DNA from: Prevotella sp.
GTDB lineage: Bacteria > Bacteroidota > Bacteroidia > Bacteroidales > Bacteroidaceae
NCBI GenBank assembly: GCA_017554105.1
Contig: JAFZIY010000023.1
Coordinates: 1-64,000 of the forward strand
Direction: 5' to 3'
DNA: 64,000 nucleotides
The position numbers and the translations under genes are program-made. Shown here one piece after another: positions 63,332 to 64,000 of the stretch (position 1 is the first letter of the stretch; each line of letters opens with the position of its first letter). The notes beneath the pieces are model-generated. The model did no database searches. It had not been told where the DNA came from and was given only the letters and a program-made list of their open reading frames with translations.

Positions 63332-63957
63332 TATATATTAAGTCCAGAGAAACACATCATCGCCATAGCCATGAGGCCGACGGTAATAAACACTATGCCG
63401 AGACCCTGAAGGGGCTTGGGGATATCCGAGTACTGCATCTTCTCACGGATGGCTCCCATAGCCACGATAGCGAGGGTCCAACCGAGACCGGAACCGAAGC
63501 CATAAACCATAGCGTCCCAAATAGAGGTAATGGCCTGCGAGTTAGAGGGCTCCATGAGGATGCGCTGTTGCATGAAGAGCGAGGCACCCATGATGGCACA
63601 GTTAACGGCAATCAGAGGCAGGAAGATACCCAGAGCCGCATAGAGCGAGGGAGAGTATTTCTCTACCGTCATCTCAACCAACTGTACCATACCGGCAATC
63701 ACAGCGATAAAGAGGATGAACGACAGGTAACTGAGGTCGACACCATCAGCGAGGCAATCGGGACCCAGCACCTTGGTCTGCAACAGATAGTTGACGGGCA
63801 CGGTAACCGTGAGCACAAAGGTCACAGCCATACCGAGACCCAACGAGGTCTTCACCGTCTTCGACACGGCAAGGTAGGAACACATGCCGAGGAAGAAGGC
63901 GAAAATCATATTGTCCACAAAGATGGACCTGAATAGTAATGATATTACGTGTTCCAT
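63331..63957 (-). CDS. nqrE: Na+-translocating NADH:quinone reductase subunit E
   Basis: NqrE is one of two pseudo-symmetric membrane subunits (with NqrD) of the sodium pump. The 208-residue protein has six hydrophobic segments with the family pattern [18 protein letters not shown] at the N-terminus and [17 protein letters not shown] in the middle, where a conserved Cys lies in each half. Its start lies three bases after the nqrD stop, so the nqr genes form one minus-strand operon running into the window from beyond 64000. Confidence 0.97.
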   Translation of the reverse strand: MEHVISLLFRSIFVDNMIFAFFLGMCSYLAVSKTVKTSLGLGMAVTFVLTVTVPVNYLLQTKVLGPDCLADGVDLSYLSFILFIAVIAGMVQLVEMTVEKYSPSLYAALGIFLPLIAVNCAIMGASLFMQQRILMEPSNSQAITSIWDAMVYGFGSGLGWTLAIVAMGAIREKMQYSDIPKPLQGLGIVFITVGLMAMAMMCFSGLNI

Positions 63958-63960
63958 ATC

Positions 63961-64000
63961 TTATTTCTCCTCCTTATAAAAATATGCACGATGTACCCAT
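63961..64000 (-). CDS. nqrD: nqrD, C-terminal end (partial)
   Basis: The minus strand reads WVHRAYFYKEEK and then the stop TAA at 63963-63961, three bases before nqrE. The position immediately upstream of nqrE, and a hydrophilic end like that of NqrD, support the call. Only 12 codons lie in the window. Confidence 0.6.
   Translation of the reverse strand, partial: WVHRAYFYKEEK

Overview
The window is a stretch of chromosome from a Bacteroidota bacterium, most probably order Bacteroidales and close to Prevotella/Segatella. The evidence is: (1) many intergenic gaps carry the Bacteroidota promoter form TTTG-N19/20-TAnnTTTG rather than the E. coli -35/-10; (2) exported proteins end in type IX secretion (T9SS) style tails; (3) the gene content includes Na+-NQR, type III pantothenate kinase, a fused malic enzyme/phosphotransacetylase, DUF4105 and M64 peptidase genes; (4) family details (lysine-type SerA, DbpA-like DEAD protein) fit this phylum. 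The species is an inference.

Layout. 1-513: repeat-rich leader with tandem promoters. 514-7423 (+): yidC, an S9 dipeptidyl-peptidase-like enzyme, an MFS carrier and a YitT protein. 7451-11795 (-): a small surface-type protein, then a LysM/periplasmic-binding hybrid, a beta-barrel protein and a POT peptide transporter. 11904-16472 (+): a T9SS type B tail protein, uvrA and fmt. 16609-23539 (-): Crp/Fnr regulator, lepA, yebC, pheT and a TetR regulator, with one small lipoprotein on +. 23734-26031 (+): malic enzyme. 26135-26755: a dispersed repeat element (copy A) and tRNA-Ser(CGA). 26884-34190: yigZ, DUF1015, a GH5 cellulase (+), serC-serA and a DEAD-box RNA helicase. 34301-36563 (+): folK-like, M64 peptidase and TPR genes. 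36564-37009: a 22-bp repeat array and a probable small RNA. 37010-47220 (-): a P-loop kinase-like gene, a Vat-type acetyltransferase and comM; a Wza-like lipoprotein; and the envelope cluster coaX-OMP-lptC-CBS-ppiD. 47305-54282 (+): DUF4105, an alkaline-phosphatase-fold pseudoenzyme, secA and an ABC ATPase. 54404-54833: copy B of the repeat element. 55060-59055 (+): a very large CotH/lamin-tail surface protein. 59130-64000 (-): an FAD oxidoreductase, an esterase-like hydrolase, and nqrF, nqrE and the end of nqrD.

The genes are mainly housekeeping (protein export by SecA/YidC/PpiD, DNA repair, translation, serine synthesis, NADH-driven Na+ pumping) plus peptide and polysaccharide use (S9 peptidase, POT and MFS carriers, GH5, esterase). 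The main novelty is in the gaps. Two ~440-bp copies of an undescribed-looking element keep their scaffold but have swapped the repeated unit in both arms of a 27-bp inverted repeat (TTCCAG in one copy, TTACAG in the other). Four gaps carry arrays with a strict ~22-bp period. A 128-bp miniature inverted-repeat element fills the nqrE-nqrF gap. A promoter-to-terminator unit looks like a ~90-nt RNA. The tRNA-Ser leader repeats the tRNA's own acceptor-stem sequences.
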